Source: Megascapheus bottae
Taxonomy: Eukaryota; Chordata; Mammalia; Rodentia; Geomyidae
Assembly: GCA_024803745.1 (NCBI GenBank)
Contig: JANJXV010000004.1
Location: 49,299,858 to 49,363,857 of the forward strand
Direction of reading: 5' to 3'
DNA: 64,000 nt
This document shows, in pieces, positions 34,858-47,755 of the stretch. The position numbers were made by a program, and so were the translations under genes. The notes below the pieces were generated by a model that was not told the DNA's origin, made no database searches, and worked only from the letters and a program-made list of their open reading frames with translations. Each line of letters starts with the position of its first letter. Position 1 is the stretch's first letter.

Positions 34858-35617
34858 CATTCTTTAAATAAGATGTTAATTGAAATGAACTCTGAGATAT
34901 GGAAATAAGACAGTTTTTTTAATGTACTGTGTGAAGTCATTTTTTACTTTCTTTTTAACTTATCACCTGTTGTCACAGTGCCATGTCTTATAAATTGAAT
35001 TAAATGTAAAAAATGAACATGGTTACAAAAATGAGAAGAAAAATGTGGTTATAGATAAAATCTATAGGTAGGTGAGTTGAGGTGATTGTCATGAGCCTTG
35101 GTCAAGTGCCATGCATTAGTAACATAGACAATTGGTAAAGGAAGAAATACTTTTGTTGACATTTAGAGGTGAGCAATAGATGCAAAAATTTACTGCTGTC
35201 CAAATATGACTCCCGTTTCTTTCTTCTGGCCCTGTTTGAGATATTTCTCATGAAGCAGCCTGCTTTCTATGGCAGTCTGAACTATCGTTTCAAGGAAGAT
35301 TGGTTTCATTCTCTCCCAATTAATTCAAATCCAAGACATTGATATTATACTCTATACTCTGCATACATAAAAGGAATCATTTCAAAGATTTGTCAAATAA
35401 TTGTCCTACTGAAATCATTAAAGAGAATAATCTGCAAAGTTACGCAGCAAATTTGGAGTCTATTGAGAAACACGGAGCAAGCCATAAAGCTTACAAACAA
35501 CCATGGCTTTCTGTGGTAATTTATACTTATTATAAACCCAATTCTTGTAGGGAAATATCTTCATTAAGTTTCCTTGCTTTGCTTTTTATAAACTTATCTC
35601 ACAGCTAAAACAGTATA
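34858..35617. other. Unique DNA
   Basis: No gene or repeat recognised; an 89-codon frame at 35339-35608 shows no domain. Confidence 0.5.
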
Positions 35618-35853
35618 CTTTTTTTGGTCAGTCGTGGGACTTGAACTCTGGGCCTGGGCATTGTCCCCAAGTTCTTCAGCTCAAGGCTACCACCCTACCC
35701 CTTCTACCACAAGGCCACTTCCAGTTTTTTTGTGCTTAAAAGGAGATAAGAGTCTCATGGACTTTAGTGCTGCCTGGCTTTGAACCGCAATCCTCATATC
35801 TCATCCTCCTGAGTAGCTAGGATTATAGGCGAGAGCCATCACACCTAGCTATA
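35618..35853 (-). mobile_element. 7SL-Geo dimeric SINE, well preserved
   Basis: 'ggtcagtcgtgggacttgaa', Geo half, linker 'aggagataagagtctcatgg', 7SL-like half with 'tcctgagtagctaggattat', end 'gccatcacacctagct'. Confidence 0.9.
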
Positions 35854-38715
35854 ACCATTTGTTTTAGAGATGGCTAATTTTTGCTCATAAGCTATTTAGT
35901 GTAATCATGTGCTAGTTAATGGCTGAATACCTCCCCAAATTGGCATAGAGGAAACTGTGATACATAATTGGTGACTTTTAGAAGTTCAGAAAAAGTTATT
36001 ATGGTTTATTTGGAGATATCATATATTTAACTAAAGTCTCTTGGGCATGTTGACAACCCTTACACTTAGTGAATGAGGCCTGTTTTATTCTCCCTTCATT
36101 TGTTTAGCTCTTTACCTAATTGATTTTCTGTGCTAATACACTAAAGGTCTGGAGAAGGCAGTGCCTCAGGTGTGACAGACGAAATAAGGTGCTTTTAGTC
36201 ATTGCTTTTATCTTCCATGTCTAATGTGTTGGTTACAGCTGTGCAGTTTAACAGCAAAATCGATACATCATTTGCTGCAGATACCTGAAAGAATCTGGAA
36301 GCCCTTCAGTATTTTAACTATTAGATTTCCTCTGAAGTTTTAATGCTTATTTACTCACCTACTTTTTGATATGGAATGTCAGGAGGTGAGAGAACTTTTT
36401 TTTCTATCTCTCTTGCATTTTATGAGAACACTGTCATTTCCACTAGCTAAGTAAGTTACTTCTTTTGCGGTTTTGAAACATGTCAATTTAGATGAAACAT
36501 GTAAAGTATATAACAAGTGTTTAAAAATAATTTCCATTTTGTCTAAATCATCTTGGAGCTTAATCACTTAACATTTGCTGTACTGCAGAAGCAACTACTT
36601 TGTGCTGTGCCTGGATGGCAGTATGTGTGGGCCGCTTGTACAATTCTTCACGGGAAATTGGACTTTTATTTTGAGTTTCCTATTTTGCATTAACGATGAC
36701 ATGATTTTAACATAAAAAGAAAAAAATGTTACTTCAATAGTGCATTCCCCTGTTTGATAGTCTCCTGAATGTATTTATATATGCTTTCTCTTTCATAATT
36801 CCTTAATTGCCCCTTCCTTAAGGAGCAATTTCTTTTCTTTCATGTCTGGAGTAAAAGTTTATAAAGGATGGAAAATATATCAACAACTTCTTTTTCTTGT
36901 CCTATCATAGATCAAAACAGCTCCAGCTAAAATGCAAGGACAGTTTATGCAAGTTTTTAAGCTTGCATAGCAATTGTCTTATTTTTAATACCTCTTCAAT
37001 AAAAATCAGATAAACTTCTTTATTGGATTGTAGCTGAGATTTTATGTAGCGGTCCATAAGTCACCCTGTATAATTCATAAAAGAATCTTATTCAAGAATT
37101 TTTTTATCAAGTTGGGTCTACTGCTTAAAAAAATTAAACAGATGAATATATTAACATACCTATCATCAAAATTATATGTTTAAGGAAGCAGTTCACAATT
37201 ATGGTTCAATTATTTTGTTTTTACTCCATATTTTAGCATAACATCTATAATCAATTACCAATCTAAACCTCTTTGATGTTAGTACATAGTAAACTTATGC
37301 ATGCAAATGTCCTTTGTTCCTATTTATATACAACAATGGCAAATTAATGTGCTACAAAGGATATATTACAATAGAGAAAATAGGAAATTTCTTTTCTTGC
37401 TCTATATCAGAATATGGAATATGTGTTCACTATGCTGAACCCAAGATAGGAGGACAAACTGACTGATATTAGCTCAATTTAAACTAATATGCATCTCACT
37501 TACACTATTTTTGAATAAGTTCCTTTAACAAGTATTTTAGTTTTAGGATTTCTAAAAATTTGTGTGCTGTTTCAGTTGGAATGATTATTGTTCTAATTTC
37601 ACCCATCATTTTAGGATTTATTTAGTCGGCTTCCCATTGCAGGTTTCACTCATAGTGTGCATAATAATTAATGTGGTATAACTTCTAATGGGTCCAAGTT
37701 TGGCACTGCACATTCTTTTTTGCTTTCTGTAAAATCTGGGACAATTTAAACATGTCTAAAACATACAAATCTATTTCTCTGTCTGCAGTACATGTATGTT
37801 GGTGATTACCAATAAATTATTTCCTTTTGACAGGATATGTCTGTATTAGTCATCAAAAGGCTCTTCTGGAGTACAGCAAATTTGTTTTCCTGAATATATT
37901 GTGATCACCATCTAGATGAGCTTAATTTTATCTGTAATTTTATAAACCTGTGTTTTAATTGTTCTGACTTAAGCAAAGCGATGGATTGAGGCTGGTCAAC
38001 TAAAATCATCCCTTATTAAATTTGTTAGCTCTACTAATTCTTACTGTTAATCCCATTCATCAGTGAGCAGTTCATTGTGTTAGTTTTATTTTCTAAGTAA
38101 AAAAATGCCTATTGACTTTGTAGATTACATTTTCTTTTTCTGATAGGTTACCTTTTCTCTTCAGAATGAGACTCAATTCATCATGAAGTTAGATGTAGTT
38201 GATGGCAGATCTAAACAAAGGATGAACAACACTAAAATTTGCTGACAAAATAGACTTTGAAGTCTTTCATATTTTAGCCACATATATGTCTTCTAATATT
38301 TCTTGCTAATCAAGAATAGGGTGTATTCTGTAAGGTAGATATTTATTTACATCTAATTATACTGGGACCTATCTACTCTTCTTAAACTATACCTGTATTT
38401 GATTTCAAATGACATTGATATACTCAAGGTCCTATAATCTGCCTCATTGTTTAAAGTAGAGAATTTACCAATATTATGATATGTCAATGGCTTTACACTT
38501 TTATCCAAGACTGCATTATCAACTGTCTGAAAAATACGGTCAAGAAAGTACAAAATTGATGTGGGTTATTAGTCAAGAAATAGAGCGATAATAAGAGAAG
38601 CAAAATGTAAAAGTTCTGAAACTTTTGTTCTTTCAAAAGAATTTTCTGAGATTGACTTACTAAATAATACAGAGTGACTTTTAGACTCACAGCATTTAAT
38701 TTCACATGTGAAATT
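35854..38715. other. Repeat-free unique DNA, possible conserved noncoding sequence
   Basis: About 2.9 kb without recognisable SINE or L1, unusual here. Segments at 36150-36300 and 36580-36720 are less AT-rich and lack low-complexity runs. No exon is recognised. Conservation cannot be judged from one sequence. Confidence 0.4.
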
Positions 38716-38832
38716 AATTGGTAATAAGAGTCTCACAGATTCTCTTGCCAGGGCTGGCTTCAAATCACAATCCTGAAATCTCAACCCCCTAGGTTCCTAG
38801 GAATACAGATGTGAGCTGCCAATGACTGGTTC
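38716..38832 (-). mobile_element. 7SL-like SINE fragment
   Basis: Linker 'ggtaataagagtctcacaga' plus the 7SL-like half (atctcaaccccctaggttcc). Geo half missing. Confidence 0.75.
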
Positions 38833-38956
38833 CCTAGCTTTATTGTTCTTAAAGGGAAAAGTAAAAATCTTATCTGAATATAGTAAAAATCAATGAGTTT
38901 GTCACAGAGATATTAACTCTACCTGAAGTTGGCTTCTCTCATTTTAACCAAATTTG

Positions 38957-39022
38957 TTAAAGAACTTGTGTAACTGTAACTCCTCTGTACATTGCCTTGA
39001 CAATAAAATTAATATTTTTAAA
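38957..39022 (+). mobile_element. L1-type 3' terminal fragment
   Basis: 'gtgtaactgtaactcctctg', then 'ttgacaataaaatt' and an A-rich end. Same tail as at 8.61-8.68 kb. Confidence 0.65.
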
Positions 39023-39185
39023 AAGGCTAGTCTGATAACAGTTTGGGCACAGGAAGTAACTGAAAACTCTGAATGTGTGCCAATGTGTGTAGGAGGTGTT
39101 AGGTACAGATTAGGGCTTGTCCTTTGCTCACTATGTCTAGCTTTCATGGAACACACTGTCTCTGTGAGTATTGCCATCTTTCTAG

Positions 39186-39242
39186 TCTGCCTTCCTTCCT
39201 TCCTTCTTTCCTTTCTTTCTTTCTTCCTTCCTTCCTTCCTTC
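39186..39242. repeat. (TTCC)n microsatellite
   Basis: TTCC/TTTC repeats. A 135-codon plus-strand frame runs through it as a Ser/Phe/Leu-rich low-complexity stretch and is not a gene. Confidence 0.95.
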
Positions 39243-41205
39243 CACTCTCATTCTCTTTTGGCAGTTACATGTCAGATCTCACTGAAACAGAAAACTATAT
39301 GATAGCAGCATCATTTGTTTGGATGGATTATTTTCCACCAAGTGGCTTATTGGTAAACTAAAATACAATGATGCAGAGTACTCAATATAAGGTTTGCAGC
39401 AATACACACAGGCACTTGAATGATATTAAGTCACATAGTCATGCTATAAATGGCTCCTTTGTCTAGTTTTTGCTGTATGTTTCTGCTTACACCAGATGTA
39501 ACTCTAAATCACCTTTCCTACAATGTTGAAATCAGTTGATCTACAAAACTTAAGCATTACTGTTTCAGCAAGATAAACTGTAGGAATCAATGTGGTCTAT
39601 TTTAATTTATGAAATGAAATATGGATGCTGTCCTGTGTTGTGAAAATCCAATGGAAATGGAAGCCACTTTCTTTTTCCTTTTTTTCCTCTACAAGCTCAT
39701 GTCTGAAAAAAATGTGTGAATATCTGTTTTTATAACTTAGGAAAGATAGAGAAGACTTCTAGGGAGTGAATTTAGTCATATTTAAGGTATTAAAACATAC
39801 TGAACAAGTTTCATGTGGAAGCAATAGAAACATGAGAAGTAGTCCCAATCCTTACAATTTTTGCATTACATACTGTCGATAATTCAACCATATTAACCAT
39901 GAAAGTTAAAAACTGTTCACTGTAGTTCAACTTCATGGAAATCTGAACTTAGTTTGTCAAATGTTAGATGCAGATAAAATGACATATCCTAAAGTGATGA
40001 ATGGGCAATGGTATAGGTAGGTGTTTGGCAAGAAGGATTGTTCCTGGTAAACTGGTGACTGCTCCTGATTATATCTCAAGGTTGCTGACCCCCAGAACTC
40101 AAAGTGGAAAACACATGGATAATCAAAAAATTGTAAATGTGTAATACAGTAAGTTAATGAAAGTGTAAGACTTCTAAGTTAAGGTGTATTGAGTATCTTA
40201 TGAATTAACAATTCAGTGCAATTCCTAGCAGAAAATGGCACAGCCAACTTCAATCTTTAAAAAATGCCTATTTTAGACATAAGATACTAGTTTATGCATG
40301 ATTCCTTTTGCATAAAAGTAGAGATTCTGTTGTGGCATTCCAAAGCTGTCAAAGGGAAAAATTCACACTAAATTAATAATAACCTGATTAATACCGATAT
40401 TAGGATCTTGAAATATGGTATATAATTAGAAGATAAATGCTTCAGGGAGCTCCAATTGTCTGGAGAGAGAAAGACTAAAAATTCTTCATGAATGTCTCAC
40501 TGGACATTTTCTATATAGCAGTGATAAGCATTTTATTTGAGTACTCTCCAAATTTTTGTTCCTTGATTTGTCGTTGGGTTATTTTTTTTTCGAAATATAG
40601 TACTCCATTTGCATTGCAAAAATGTTTTTAGGTATTGTATAACATGAAAACTAGTAGCTTTAAAGCAGTTGCAATTCTTAGTTCACATAAAGTATCATTT
40701 TAGCAATGGGTGAAATGTGTCCTATGTATACAGACCCTAGAGCTCTTTCTCATTCTTTATGATGTAGTGCTGAGAAGTATAATTCAGGTCATTACCTCTA
40801 GTGCTTTCCAGGGTGCTGAAGTACATTATATTAAATTAGAAGTGGACAGATGAAAGCTTTTTCTATACACTATGGCAAAGCTGTGAATTTGAAATATCAG
40901 TTGTAAGTTCCAAACCTTCCCATGGGTCATTGCAGATTATTTGCAAATGACCACACTCTGACTTACAAGGAAGCATTTGAAATATTGTCATCCTTTTTGG
41001 CGAGAAAGCTGTAATACCTTTGAAGAAAGTACATTTTTTTTTTCTTCTAGGTTTGAAGCCAAATTTTTCTACTTACTGTCAATGCAAGAATCTATATTTT
41101 AAAATAATTTCTGTTAGTATTTAAAATGGCCAAGGAACATACAAGTGCTGAACTTCTACTTTGTACATAGAACATTAGAGCCAGAGTTTGCATTACAATT
41201 ATTAT
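39243..41205. other. Unique DNA
   Basis: No gene or repeat recognised. Confidence 0.5.
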
Positions 41206-41209
41206 CACC

Positions 41210-41242
<33 letters not shown>

Positions 41243-41270
41243 TCCATAAGCATCACCATCATCATCACCA
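41206..41270. repeat. (CAC)n/(CAT)n microsatellite
   Basis: CAC repeats pass into CAT repeats with one interruption (tctccataag). Confidence 0.97.
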
Positions 41271-41424
41271 AGGGAGATGGAGAAAAGGAAAGGCCTAAAA
41301 AGAACTGATAGCTTCACAACTCAATCTTCCTACTGTTAGAAATTCAACAAAAAAAATGAAATTGCTGGTTTCATTGAAGCAAACCATGATTAAATATCAT
41401 ATTATATCAATCTCTCTGTCAAAA

Positions 41425-41612
41425 TGTATATATTTATATATAAATATTATATATATTATGGACCCAAATATATATTATATAAATATAAATATATAATTAT
41501 TTATATATAATATTATATATGTTTATGTACTAAATATATCTATTTAGATAACTATAGCATCCATCTATCTATCTATTTATCTATCAATCTATCTATTGAT
41601 ATATTTATCTAC
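41425..41612. repeat. AT-rich low complexity and (ATCT)n
   Basis: TATA/TAAATA-rich DNA, then ATCT repeats from about 41552. Confidence 0.95.
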
Positions 41613-42696
41613 TATATGAATTTTTGTCCACATTTCCTCCTGAGAACTTTCCAGATCAATGCATAGAATTCCAATTAATGAGCCTCATAATTATGTATAG
41701 ATTTTCCTTTAATTTTTTCGCAATAGCCTGTGACAATCTGTACATGCATAAATTGAGAAATGACAAGATTCCTTACAACAAAATAAGGCATATCCTAATT
41801 CCTGATTTCCATATGCATCTGAACATATAATTTAGATTTTTTGCTAATCAATATGGAGAAACAAGGTATTCAAGATAATTTTTCACAAAGTTTATAATGG
41901 TCTACCTTGGCGGTGAGATAAAATGTATTCAATAATGCCAAAGAATCAAGACTGTTTATATAGTCTATTAAAACTAAATTCAAATAATTAAACAAGCCCT
42001 TGCATATATCAGAGACTTTTGCAAGTAACTTTTAAATATATGCTGAGCAGATACAAGCAGTTTTTCATACTGTGGTCTTATGCTTGCCAGGTAAGTGGTC
42101 TATGATTTATTTCTATGTGATATTATTAATATAAAGGTTGGATATCAACACCATAAGATCATTGTTTTCTGCTTCCAAGCAGGATGGGGTCACATGAGAA
42201 TCAACAAATGTAAAGGGGAGTAAAGATTTGTCTATTTGTATTAATAAATGATATAATTTTGAAAACAGAAAAAATCAGTTCACAACTTTTTACTTTCTAA
42301 ATTATTTAATAAAAATATAAATGATGATAAAACGAAATATGAATAAAATAAATAGCAAAATGAAGAAAATAGAAAATTGAATTTACTATAAAATAGGCAC
42401 TTCAGAAGAAAATAATAGTAAACATGGAGCCATAGCAGTAAAATCAATTTGAAAATAACACAAGAAAAATGTTTCAGAAGTAGATTTTCAGTGTTCTATA
42501 TTAAGATATAGAAGAGTCTATCCTACATATAATTAGGATGCTAGATAAAAACAATGCCAAAAAAACTATTTTGGAAACCAGTGATATTATCAATGTAAGC
42601 TCTGAACCAGCATACCCCAGAAACGCAAAAGATTTTTCCTATATATTTTATTGGTTCATATTTATTGTAGAGAAATGGTTAAGTTAGGACAGGTTT

Positions 42697-42700
<4 letters not shown>
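41613..42700. other. Unique AT-rich DNA
   Basis: No gene or repeat recognised. Confidence 0.5.

Positions 42701-42761
<61 letters not shown>
42701..42761. repeat. (TG)n microsatellite, about 30 units
   Basis: Uninterrupted TG run directly against the tail side of an antisense SINE. It probably grew from the SINE's A-rich tail region. Confidence 0.98.
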
Positions 42762-42762
<1 letters not shown>

Positions 42763-42764
<2 letters not shown>

Positions 42765-42956
42765 ATCGTGGGACTTGAATTCTGGGCCTAAGCACTGTCC
42801 CTGTCCCACAACTCCACTTCTGGATTTCTGGTGATTAAATGGAGCTAAGAGTCTCAGGGACTTTTCAGTGACCGGGCTAGCTTTGAATCATGATCCTCGG
42901 ATCTCAGCCTCCTAAACAGGTAAGATAACAGGCGTGAGTCACTACATCTAGCAATG
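42763..42956 (-). mobile_element. 7SL-Geo dimeric SINE with Geo deletion
   Basis: 'gatcgtgggacttgaattct', a shortened Geo half, linker, and the 7SL-like half ending 'caggcgtgagtcactacatc'. Confidence 0.85.
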
Positions 42957-43454
42957 AATGCAGTATGAACACATCAACCAACAATATTCCTTCTCGTTCC
43001 ATTGCCCTTTTTTCCTTCGTTTTTCTCTTTCCAGTGGTCTCCGTTTTTCTTCCAGGTGTTGTTTTAAATTGTCCACCCACCCCTAAAACAACTTCAATAA
43101 ATGAGAGAAACAATCCATACTTATTTATAGATGATGAATTTCATTTTACATAATAATTTTCAGTTCTATCCATTTTCCAGCAAACGGCATAATTTTATTC
43201 TTTGGTTTTCTGGTAACACCAGGTCAGGGATTATGGCTTTGCATGTGCAAGAAAAGTATTTTATGACTTAATATATGGTCCACGTCCTGACTACAACAGT
43301 TTAATTGCTGGATAAAGATCTTTCAGTTTTTCAAGTAGGAGCATCTTCAGACCAGCATCCTACCAACTCCACCTCCTTCATAGCTGGGAATAAAGATATG
43401 TAGTCCAGTTTCTTTCTTATCAATGGCCTGGTACAACTCCTTTTTTTTTTGTAT
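42957..43454. other. Mostly unique; weak SINE remnant
   Basis: 43345-43405 faintly resembles an antisense 7SL-like half (gaccagcatcctaccaact, then agctgggaataaagatatgt). No gene. Confidence 0.4.
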
Positions 43455-43920
43455 GTGCCATATTTTTCTTACCCATTCTTTAACTGATGGTTACTTAACC
43501 TAATACTATATGCCATTTATCGTTGATGATAGCATTATTACATCATTGGGTCTTATACAAGTTCCTCTACAGAAGAGGACTGATTTCTTTTGTGTAATAC
43601 AGAGAGATGGTACTGTCAAAGCATATGAAAGTTCTGTTTTCTATTTTTTTCAGGGAAACTTCATGCCAGTTTCCCTGTCAGATAAACCTAGATTTTTTCC
43701 CCATCATTTGGTTTCTTTACCACGCACCCCATCAGCCTGTTTTGTTGATGACAGCCAATCTCTCAAAGGTGAGGTGAAATATTGGTGTAGTTTTCAAGCT
43801 ACAGTTTCCATAAGACTATGGATGCAGTGCCTATTCAGTTCATTTGCTATTTGATTGGAATGTTTGTTATTTTCACTTTTAATTTTTAATTTTTATGGAC
43901 CCTGGGAATTGTTTATATCT
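43455..43920 (-). mobile_element. Old antisense L1 ORF2 fragment
   Basis: The plus strand shows antisense landmarks: 'ttacccattctttaactgat' and, after 43755, 'aatctctcaaaggtgaggtg' and 'ggtgtagttttcaagctaca'. A 114-codon plus-strand frame crosses it and is a by-product. Confidence 0.5.
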
Positions 43921-44282
43921 TAACAGAGAACTGAGAGACCATGATACAAAGAGAGGAGAAAACAAAGCCAAGATTAAAAGTTCGTTACCTAAGGAATGAC
44001 AAAAATTAGAAAAAAAATCACAGAAATTAAGTTTTTAGATGACACAAAAAATGTCACAATGATGGAGTATTTACAAATAAAAATTAATCAGTGGAAATAT
44101 ATGTAGAAAAACATATTTTAAGTACATTTTATGAGAGTGGTACTATCTGTCTTAGGACTTTACCATGAGCCTTATATGGGCCTTAAGTTCATAAGTCTTC
44201 TGCTTGTGCCATACAAATTCTGGAGTTAAAGGTATGAACAACTGTGTCTAGCATGAAGAAATCTGTTAAAAGACAAAAGAGC
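43921..44282. other. Unique DNA
   Basis: No gene or repeat recognised. Confidence 0.5.
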
Positions 44283-44545
44283 TGGGGCCAGGAGTTTGGC
44301 CTAGTGGTAGATTGCTTACCTAGTATGCACGAAGTCCCAGGTTTGATTCCTCGGTACTACATACATAGAAAAAAGCCGGAGTGGTGTTGTGGCTCAAGTG
44401 GTAGACTGATTCTTGGGGATCATGGTTCAAAGCCAACCCAAGCAGAAAAGTCTGTTAGACTTCATTTTACTTTAACCAGAAAAGTTCATGACTATAAACA
44501 TAGGGCAAATAGTGGAGTGCCAATTATGAGCAAAAAAATAAATTA
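44283..44545 (+). mobile_element. Chimeric SINE: IDL plus Geo start joined to 7SL-Geo interior
   Basis: 44283-44405 is IDL plus the first part of Geo (gtggtgttgtggctcaagtg). From about 44411 the sequence is the interior of the 7SL-like half (gggatcatggttcaaagcc) and linker, then a decayed Geo and an A-rich end. Either nested insertion with loss or a template switch between two SINE RNAs. Confidence 0.7.
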
Positions 44546-44937
44546 AAAAGCTGAATATAATCACAAGGTCATTAGTTCAAAAGTATGCAGCACACACACA
44601 GAAACTCATATGAAAACAAATGTGGCCCATAGAAAATTATACACAGAAATGTTCATAATAGTTCTATTCATAGTTTATCAAACTTTGAAAACACACTAAC
44701 AACTCCTTCAGCAGAAACCTTAGCCATATCTTAACTTTATTCTACTAAATAAATTAAACAGAACTGAAAATATTCTGCACAGTTTTGATTCGCCTATTTG
44801 ACTTTCGATAATGACTTTCATTATTGCCATTTTCCCTTGGGAATAAGATAGGAATACGCAATAAAATCAGGGAGACCACTTTCTATAACACTGACATGAT
44901 GCACATATCCATTCAATTTGTTCTTAAAATAATTCAG
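44546..44937. other. Unique DNA
   Basis: No gene or repeat recognised. Confidence 0.5.
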
Positions 44938-45115
44938 ATTGTGTTCATACCTATAATCCTATCTTTCAGAGGGCTAGGACCTAAGGTTTAGGAATTAAAA
45001 TCAGCCAACTGACAGCCAAAAAGCTAGCTCAAATTGTAGAGCAGTAGAATTTAGTAAAAAGGCTCAAGGACAACACTAAGACCCAGAATTTAAGCCCTAG
45101 GATCTTCACAAAAAA
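44938..45115 (+). mobile_element. 7SL-Geo dimeric SINE, old
   Basis: 'catacctataatcctatctt', 'gctcaaggacaacactaag', 'ttaagccctaggatctt' and an A-rich end. The linker is largely lost. Confidence 0.7.
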
Positions 45116-47313
45116 TAATCATAATAGTAAATCATAATAATTGGATTGCAAATGCAAGTCAATCTTATAGAGAATTCATATTATAAACCATGTATGTACA
45201 CATTAAAAAATCCCTTAGGTGTGTTGCTTATACATTTTGAAGTATATTATCATTCACTGAGAATACTGAGGGAAAATATTTTTCTGTAGAATATTAATTT
45301 TAGAAGTCATAATCCTGAAGATACAATAAAATTATACTTTATTTATTTTTAATTACTTGTTGACTGTGGCTGAAGTAACTTCAGGTTTGAATGGGAAGTA
45401 TCTAGATCTCATCTACCTGGATCGATTAGAATTTTCACAACTCAGTTCAAAATGTGCAAAAAAAGATTATGTTTGGAAGCAAGAATTATTTTCATTGGCT
45501 GCAGAAGGGGTTATCACAGTTTTATCACTGTATAATTTTAGTATTATCTTTCTGCTGATAAATACTGGTATCTAGTTACATTGGTTTAACATGACTACAA
45601 CACAGTTTACATAGATATACACTGAATTGAGTAGATTCTGAATTCCCTTAAGAAATGATTATTTTACTATTATGGATACTGAATTTGAAACATTACCATG
45701 TTCATGATTATGTCTTTTCTCAATATGACTCTTTTGTAAAAAAATAGCAATTTTATTTTTTAAAAGAACACCATAATTCATCTTATGCAATGTGGACATA
45801 TGTATCTGTGTAAAAGTTCATATTTAATACCAAAATTCCAACCAAAACTGTGGAAATTATATAAAGTAACTTTTATTCAATGTATCTCTTCATTTAATAG
45901 TGTGTTTACAAACAATCCAAGATGTATTAATATTTCTTTTCTAAAGGAAGAAAAATTGGATATATTTCAAACTTCTCAAAGTGACTTTTAAAATATCCTC
46001 AACTGAAGTATTTGGAAATGAATAGTGCTCCTTTGCTTTATTAATTGTGTCACTTGAAACTTTTCTTGTGAAGGATATTGACATGGAGGTTTATGATTTA
46101 AATCTACAATTCTATGTTGACATTTGCCTAGTAGCTAAATTCCACTATCAAATAATTCCCTGTCATGTGTACCATAAATAATCGAATTCTTGCAGAAATG
46201 ATCGATTCAATTGGGATTCCTTTGCTCTAATCACAAACATAGCTTCCATGCACTTTGTGAAATTTTAATTTTTATTATTTTTTTATGTTTTTTAAATGGA
46301 ACTTCTGCTGGAACTTTTGAGCTCTCTCCTGGCTATCTCATTTGCTGTTTCTTTTAGAACATCATGCAAAACACCCCCATTGAGACAGAGGAATTTACCT
46401 TCTACTGTGTTGAAAATGGGAAGTGAAAGTAAACCCCATGCTTTTGCAAAACAGTGTGATAGCAAGAAAATTCTTATTTGGATGTGAATTTGTCCACTCT
46501 ATATAAAATAATATTTTCTGGATCTAGGATGTTAGGGCTTATTACACTTAACATAAATAAATAATTAAGAAGTGATTTTTTAATGGGCTTTCTGTTTCCA
46601 AAACATATTTTCAGATTGGGAAGCTTTTTTAAAGTCAATGAATGAGAATAAACCCTTTTTTGCAAGCATGAACCTAACTACATAGATACATTCAATAGAG
46701 TTTTAAATTTTGCTTTCTGCTTCTGTGATATCATTCTTTTAATAGTTTGCTACAAATTCTCATATGTATCTTTTTAATGGAAAATATGCTGTCTAGTAAA
46801 CAAAACTGGGAAACATCTTTGCAACTAAACTCTTTTAAAAATCTGTTTTCATTCTTTATTGGTATAGCAAGAATATAGCAGTTTGGATTGGGTTTTCTGA
46901 ATCTTGGTAGTATCCTAGAATCTCTGGCTGATTTCTGCACCCTTTTAGAACAAAGAATGTGGAAGTATATTAATTTTTCCTTGCTTTGTTATTGTCAAAC
47001 AAATCCCAAGACCATCCATCTACATGAATATGTATGTGTACGTATGCATGTAATGCATGTACTTTAGTATGAAATGTACATCATTAACTAGCCACATATA
47101 GCCTGGAAGAAGGGCTAGAGGATACAGAAATAATTGGTAGATATTGAAATTAAATTTCTTATTCAAAATCTTTTTACCTATACTTGGATATTGATAGACT
47201 AGACAATCAAAATATATAAAACTAGTCCTTGAGAAACACTTATTTTTGCAAGGGGATTAATGAGCATTTTGTGGCACTCTTATTTATTCTCTTAATTATT
47301 ATTATTATAATTA
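45116..47313. other. Unique AT-rich DNA, no gene recognised
   Basis: 46290-46490 is less AT-rich and could be an old transposon piece. Open frames (72 codons at 45357-45575, 68 at 45785-45991, 63 at 46296-46487) show no domain. Confidence 0.45.
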
Positions 47314-47516
47314 TTTTTGCTAGCTCTGGAGCTTGAACTCAGGGCCTGAGCACTCTCCTTGAACACTTTTTGTTCAAAGCTAGGGCTCCACCGCATGACC
47401 CACATAGCCACATAGCTACTTTCTGGCTTTATCTGTATATATAGTGTCGACGAATCGAATCCAGGGCTTTGTTCATGCTAGGGAAGCACTCTGCCATGAG
47501 GCCACACTACTGGCCG
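47314..47516 (-). mobile_element. IDL-Geo SINE, antisense
   Basis: Geo half (gagcttgaactcagggcct), linker, and the ID half ending 'ccacactactggcc'. A probable 9-bp TSD, ttaattatt, lies at 47292-47300 and 47517-47525, with an (ATT)n tail complement between. Confidence 0.85.
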
Positions 47517-47539
47517 TTAATTATTCTGTTGATTAGATA

Positions 47540-47755
47540 GTTCAATGTGAATTCTGAGCCTCATACTCTGCCTTGACTTTCTTGCTCAGTGACTGACACT
47601 CTACCACTTGAGATATGTATCCTTTCCAGCATTTTGCTGCTTTCTTGGAGATGGAGTCTTAATGACTGTTCTGTTTGCAGTGCCTTGGTACTTTGATCCT
47701 GCAAGTTTCAATCACTTTTGCAGCTAGGATTCCATATATGACTCACCAGTGTTCA
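47540..47755 (-). mobile_element. Old 7SL-Geo-type SINE
   Basis: Antisense 'ctctaccacttgagatatg', 'tcttggagatggagtctta' and 'gcagctaggattccatatat' keep the dimer's order. Very diverged. Confidence 0.55.

Noticed and set aside
38954..39361. 135-codon plus-strand frame
   Set aside because: Crosses an L1 tail and a (TTCC)n microsatellite; the protein is mostly low complexity.
41206..41270. CRISPR-like or structured repeat array
   Set aside because: It is a plain trinucleotide microsatellite; no direct repeats with unique spacers occur anywhere in the window.
43510..43854. 114-codon plus-strand open frame
   Set aside because: It runs antisense through a decayed L1 fragment and has no domain or splice context.
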